16,186 nucleotides of DNA from Phoronis ovalis (Eukaryota > Phoronida > Phoronidae), in contig JAOXYB010065167.1 of NCBI GenBank assembly GCA_028565635.1, positions 8,376 to 24,561 of the forward strand, given 5' to 3'. Below, one piece after another: positions 13,238 through 16,186 of this stretch. Both the position numbers and the translations under genes were made by a program. How positions within the stretch are numbered: position 1 is the stretch's first letter; every line of letters begins with the position of its first letter. The notes below the pieces were generated by a model. That model searched no databases. It saw only the letters and a program-made list of their open reading frames with translations, and had not been told where the DNA came from.

Positions 13238-15280
13238 CTAAAAAGAAGTAACAGAAAACAATGATTTAAGAAAAATGTTTAAGTTAAACATTGCACGTAG
13301 TTAATAGAATTATTTGTAAATTTTAAAACACAATTTCATACTTTTAACCTTTTTCACATTTCAAACATCATGGTTGCATGGTTTTACTTTCATGAATCAT
13401 GTAACTTTTAGTAAAAGTAGAAATATAGCAGGAGCTTTCTAGAATTCATAAGAAATTGAAAATCCAGTATTCCATCTAGTATCCACAAGTAAGTCAAAAC
13501 ACTTAGTACAAAGTATCAACAAATGAATAATATGTAAAAACAGTACGTTAAGATGAACTGAATGCAAGTTCTACGCCTCTTATCTCTCTGTTTCAGAAAT
13601 GGCGAGGTAAAGTACTTACATCTAGACACCACACAAGAAATATGCACTATCATTTGTATCAATATGCACTATCACATGTATATGCACTATCATATGTATC
13701 TGCACTATCATATGTATCAAGCAAATAAATTATTATTACCACATTACATAATTATAAAACTAAATGCACCTTCCATAATATCTGCAGTGTGTACAAAATA
13801 CAGGCAATAAAAAAATTCATACAGCAGCATAAAATGATATTATAATAAACAATGAAAAAATAAACAATCATGCCGAAAACAACATCACACTTGCATACCA
13901 CACCTGCCTAAATCTGGGTCACTTTCAATCACTGGAAAGTCGGTCTAATATTTTTTCAAAACTGAAAGAAATTATTTACTTAATATGTTAAATCCTCTCC
14001 AGGTCACAACAAAGGTAACACGTTTGCAAACTGGTATAACTAAACAAACTATATCATTATACTTTTAATTAGTATAATACTTCCAGCCAAGCACTTCACA
14101 ATGATTAAATCAAAATGCATTTACATAATGATATATAATTTTTATTATAATTATTTTCAGGTCCATCCTAAAAGAAATTTTAATGAAACAGTCCTAAGTG
14201 GAGACACTTGATGGTAACTGAGAACCTCACAAACAGAATACCTATCTGCGACAGAGTAAGAATTTATACCAAGAGTACTTACAATCTCTTGATACCCGAC
14301 TCTTCTCTGTATCCTGGATATAATTTTTCGAGAGGTTCTCTATTTATTGGTCCCTCTACTGGTAACACATCTTCTTCTATTTCACTGGAATTCAAACAAT
14401 ACATTTGCTTATAAATAAACTGCAAACAAATAAACTCATGAAGTAGCAATGGAAGACTTGCAGCAAATGCAACAGATATCATCAGGTCTGTGATCATATA
14501 CGGTATATGTGCATGGTGTGTCAGGTCTGTGATCATACACGGTATATGTGCATGGTGTGTCAGGTCTGTGATCATACATGGTATATGTGCATGGTGTGTC
14601 AGGTCTGTGATCATACACGGTATATGTGCATGGTGTCAGGTCTGTGGTCATACACGGTATATGTGCATGATGTGTCAGGTCTGTGATCATACACGGTATA
14701 TGTGTATGGTGTGTCAGGTCTGTGATCATACACGGTATATGTGCATGGTGTGTCAGGTCTGTGATCATACACGGTATATGTGCATGGTGTGTCAAACTCA
14801 GTTGCCTTTATTATATCAACAATAAGTACTTTAGCTTAATAGTGGCACCAGAAATAAATTTTATACTTTAATGGTAATGTCTCTTGCTAGATTTTTTGGT
14901 ATTTATATAGGATAGTTACGAGAATTAAATCTTTATCAAACAAAAATGTATTCAATTATAGTTTAATTGTGCATATTTGGACCTCTTCCAAGAAAAGTGA
15001 AACAGTGGACCGGCAGCACATGTATGTACTACAAGAAACAATGACTATTAACACTAGTTTCAGTTCTATTAACACTAGTTTCAGTTCTATTAACTCACTG
15101 TGGTTTGTAATACTGTAACTCTTCTTCGACTTCCACCAGCTTTGACTTTAGTTCATTTCTTTCTAAGAGAACATCCCGTAACTCATGTAATGTGAAACGG
15201 GGCCGATTCGGATCCTTCAAGTCTACAACCATTTTACCAAGTTGATGCAATTTCTGTTCTATCCTTTCCATATCATCAGT
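13003..15280 (-). CDS. RILPL: RILP-like protein (RILPL), C-terminal part, 3 exons
   Basis: An adaptor that in vertebrates (RILPL1/RILPL2) binds Rab8/Rab10/Rab36, in particular when LRRK2-phosphorylated, and acts in ciliary and lysosomal/centrosomal trafficking. Coding exons in transcript order are 15280-15099, 14384-14283 and 13237-13003 (TGA at 13005-13003), giving 172 codons. Phases agree at both joins. Exon one carries the RH2 helix NRPRFTLHELRDVLLERNEL followed by KSKLVEVEEELQYYKP, as in RILPL1. The two Arg of NRPR, the Arg of HELR and the Lys of NELK sit where the phospho-Rab contacts are in the vertebrate proteins. Exon two has HEIEED and EESGIKR; exon three starts FFKTIFG, like the vertebrate ESGIKRLFSFF. 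The N-terminal RH1 domain and coiled coil lie beyond the right edge. The gene is convergent with SBNO. Confidence 0.9.
13641..13718. repeat. 18-bp tandem repeat, about 4 copies
   Basis: Copies of tatgcactatcatatgta start near 13641, 13663, 13681 and 13699, with small differences; the first two are four bases further apart. It lies in the RILPL intron between the second and last exons. The rest of that intron (13238-14282) is plain A+T-rich DNA. Confidence 0.85.
14283..14384 (-). CDS. RILPL: RILPL exon: ESGIKR motif
   Basis: Acceptor aattccag, donor gtaagt, phase 2 in and out. It encodes EIEEDVLPVEGPINREPLEK and LYPGYREESGIKR. EIEE directly after YYKP and the ESGIKR end match vertebrate RILPL1 (YYKSEEIEEEN; ESGIKRLFSFF). 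The open frame continues upstream into the intron through the 39-bp minisatellite. Confidence 0.9.
14482..14791. repeat. 39-bp minisatellite, 8 copies
   Basis: Units start at 14482, 14521, 14560, 14599, 14636, 14675, 14714 and 14753. Seven are 39 bp and one (14599-14635) is 37 bp through loss of one TG. Copies differ by only a few substitutions. The unit begins tcaggtctgtgatcatacac. It is exactly 13 codons and lacks stops in frames on both strands, which creates long open frames that are probably not genes. It lies in the RILPL intron 14385-15098, in frame with the following exon on the minus strand for the copies nearest to it. Confidence 0.96.
15046..15087. repeat. 21-bp direct duplication beside a splice donor
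   Basis: Two perfect copies of tattaacactagtttcagt(tc) at 15046-15066 and 15067-15087, with the first seven bases repeated again at 15088-15094. On the minus strand the array starts just inside the RILPL intron, right after the gtga of the donor at 15098. Confidence 0.9.
15099..15280 (-). CDS. RILPL: RILPL exon: RH2 Rab-binding segment
   Basis: Acceptor cttgtag, donor gtgagt, phase 0 in, phase 2 out. Sixty codons begin TDDMERIEQKLHQLGKMVVD and continue with the RH2 motif, then YYKP. This is the most diagnostic part. The same fold in JIP3/JIP4 has a different sequence (RFTRKEMARVLMERN), so the RILP branch is favoured. Confidence 0.92.
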
Positions 15281-16186
15281 CTACAAGAGACAAAATACTC
15301 CCAGTCAAATTTTGATGAGCAAAGTAGATTTTTAATTTAAATTTCTTTTAAACACATTGGTGAGAAAATAAATAGCATAATTTCGTTTATAAGCCTTTGA
15401 AACACAAATACAACTACTTAAATGGAAATATTATCACTAGATATACTTATTAGGTATTTACAATCTAGAAATGTTCCAATTAATTTTTCATTTCAGTTCA
15501 ACTTATTGTAACTAATATTATTATTACAAGTCCCGCAAAGAGACAAATAACGATAAATGCAAAAAAAATAATATATAATTACATTGATTTTTAAAACCTC
15601 ATATAGATAAAAGTATTATTTGTATGAAAACTAAGGCATTAATATTTACAAGCGCTAAATATAGCTATTTAACACCATATAAGCATCACAAAGCTTGGAA
15701 CAAACACAATATGCCAGATATGCAAAAAGTGCATATAGAAATAAGTACACCATGAGATACACCATATCCGAAAAGCCGAAATTGCTAAAAATGAAATATT
15801 TTAAAATATTTACATTTACATACAAACACAAGTGCTAGCATAAAAGTCATGCATGTCTGTATGTAGTTTGTATTAACAATTACAGACAGAAAGGTCCAGT
15901 ACATGCAGGGATGTATAACACAGATAACATTGATAAAATAGTACAAAGTGAAGCAATGGGAACTTATAGGAAGCAGCTGATGTTAAGGCTAAGCAGGACC
16001 CTCGTCACCATTTAAATAAAAATTCACAAAAAATCCGCATTACATTTTTTTCATATACAATAAATGTTTTCTGAAACTTTAACATTCATGCTATGTTATG
16101 GTGGTATTCTTAGACTTGTGTATGCAACGCACAAAATTTAATTAATTTTTTATGACATCTCATAAAAATCATAAGGTACATCCTAC
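15281..16186 (-). other. RILPL: RILPL intron, no exon seen
   Basis: From the acceptor before the RH2 exon to the right edge, the sequence is A+T-rich with no open frame that resembles the RILPL coiled coil or RH1 domain. An 18-bp perfect A/T palindrome lies near 15792-15809. The upstream exons are presumably outside the window. Confidence 0.6.

Noticed and set aside
14436-14871. Long repetitive open frames on both strands over the minisatellite
   Set aside because: The 39-bp unit is a multiple of three without stops, so open frames are automatic. They lie in an intron; only the in-frame link to the RILPL exon is kept as a finding.
15099-15280. Minus-strand exon as JIP3/JIP4 (RH2-containing scaffold)
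   Set aside because: The RH2 wording NRPRFTLHELRDVLLERN, the following YYKP-x-EIEE and ESGIKR match RILPL1, not the JIP3/JIP4 version.

Overview
The window is nuclear DNA from an animal. It is A+T-rich, its genes are split into many short exons with GT...AG introns, and it carries a eukaryotic initiator tRNA and several MITE-like elements. The proteins look like invertebrate (non-vertebrate) members of conserved animal families. I cannot name the phylum with confidence; a mollusc or other spiralian would fit the gene structure and satellite-rich introns, but that is a guess.

Positions 1-10155 (+ strand) hold the C-terminal 836 residues of a Strawberry notch homologue (SBNO), a nuclear helicase-like transcriptional co-regulator. 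I resolve 18 exons whose phases join into one frame of 2511 nt including the stop. The N-terminal part, with the Walker-type NTPase domain, lies upstream of the window. Two of the 17 introns use GC instead of GT as donor. One intron contains a complete initiator tRNA-Met gene on the same strand with its own Pol III terminator. Introns also carry a 22-bp minisatellite at the window edge and a ~400-bp inverted-repeat element with a second, partial copy 8.6 kb away.

Positions 10156-13002 are the 3' ends of two convergent genes: the SBNO 3' UTR with a poly(A) signal near 10597, a 323-bp foldback element with a 5-bp target-site duplication, about 1.8 kb of A+T-rich DNA with no gene that I can see, and a 179-bp mariner-like MITE just past the neighbouring stop codon.

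Positions 13003-15280 (- strand) hold the last three coding exons of a RILP-like (RILPL) gene, including the phospho-Rab-binding RH2 segment and the family's ESGIKR motif. Its introns contain a 39-bp minisatellite (8 copies), an 18-bp repeat and a 21-bp duplication. From 15281 to the end I see only intron. SBNO1 and RILPL1/RILPL2 are also near neighbours in human (12q24.31), so this pair may be old conserved synteny. No unknown multi-gene system is visible; the novelty lies in gene structure, nested elements and repeat behaviour.
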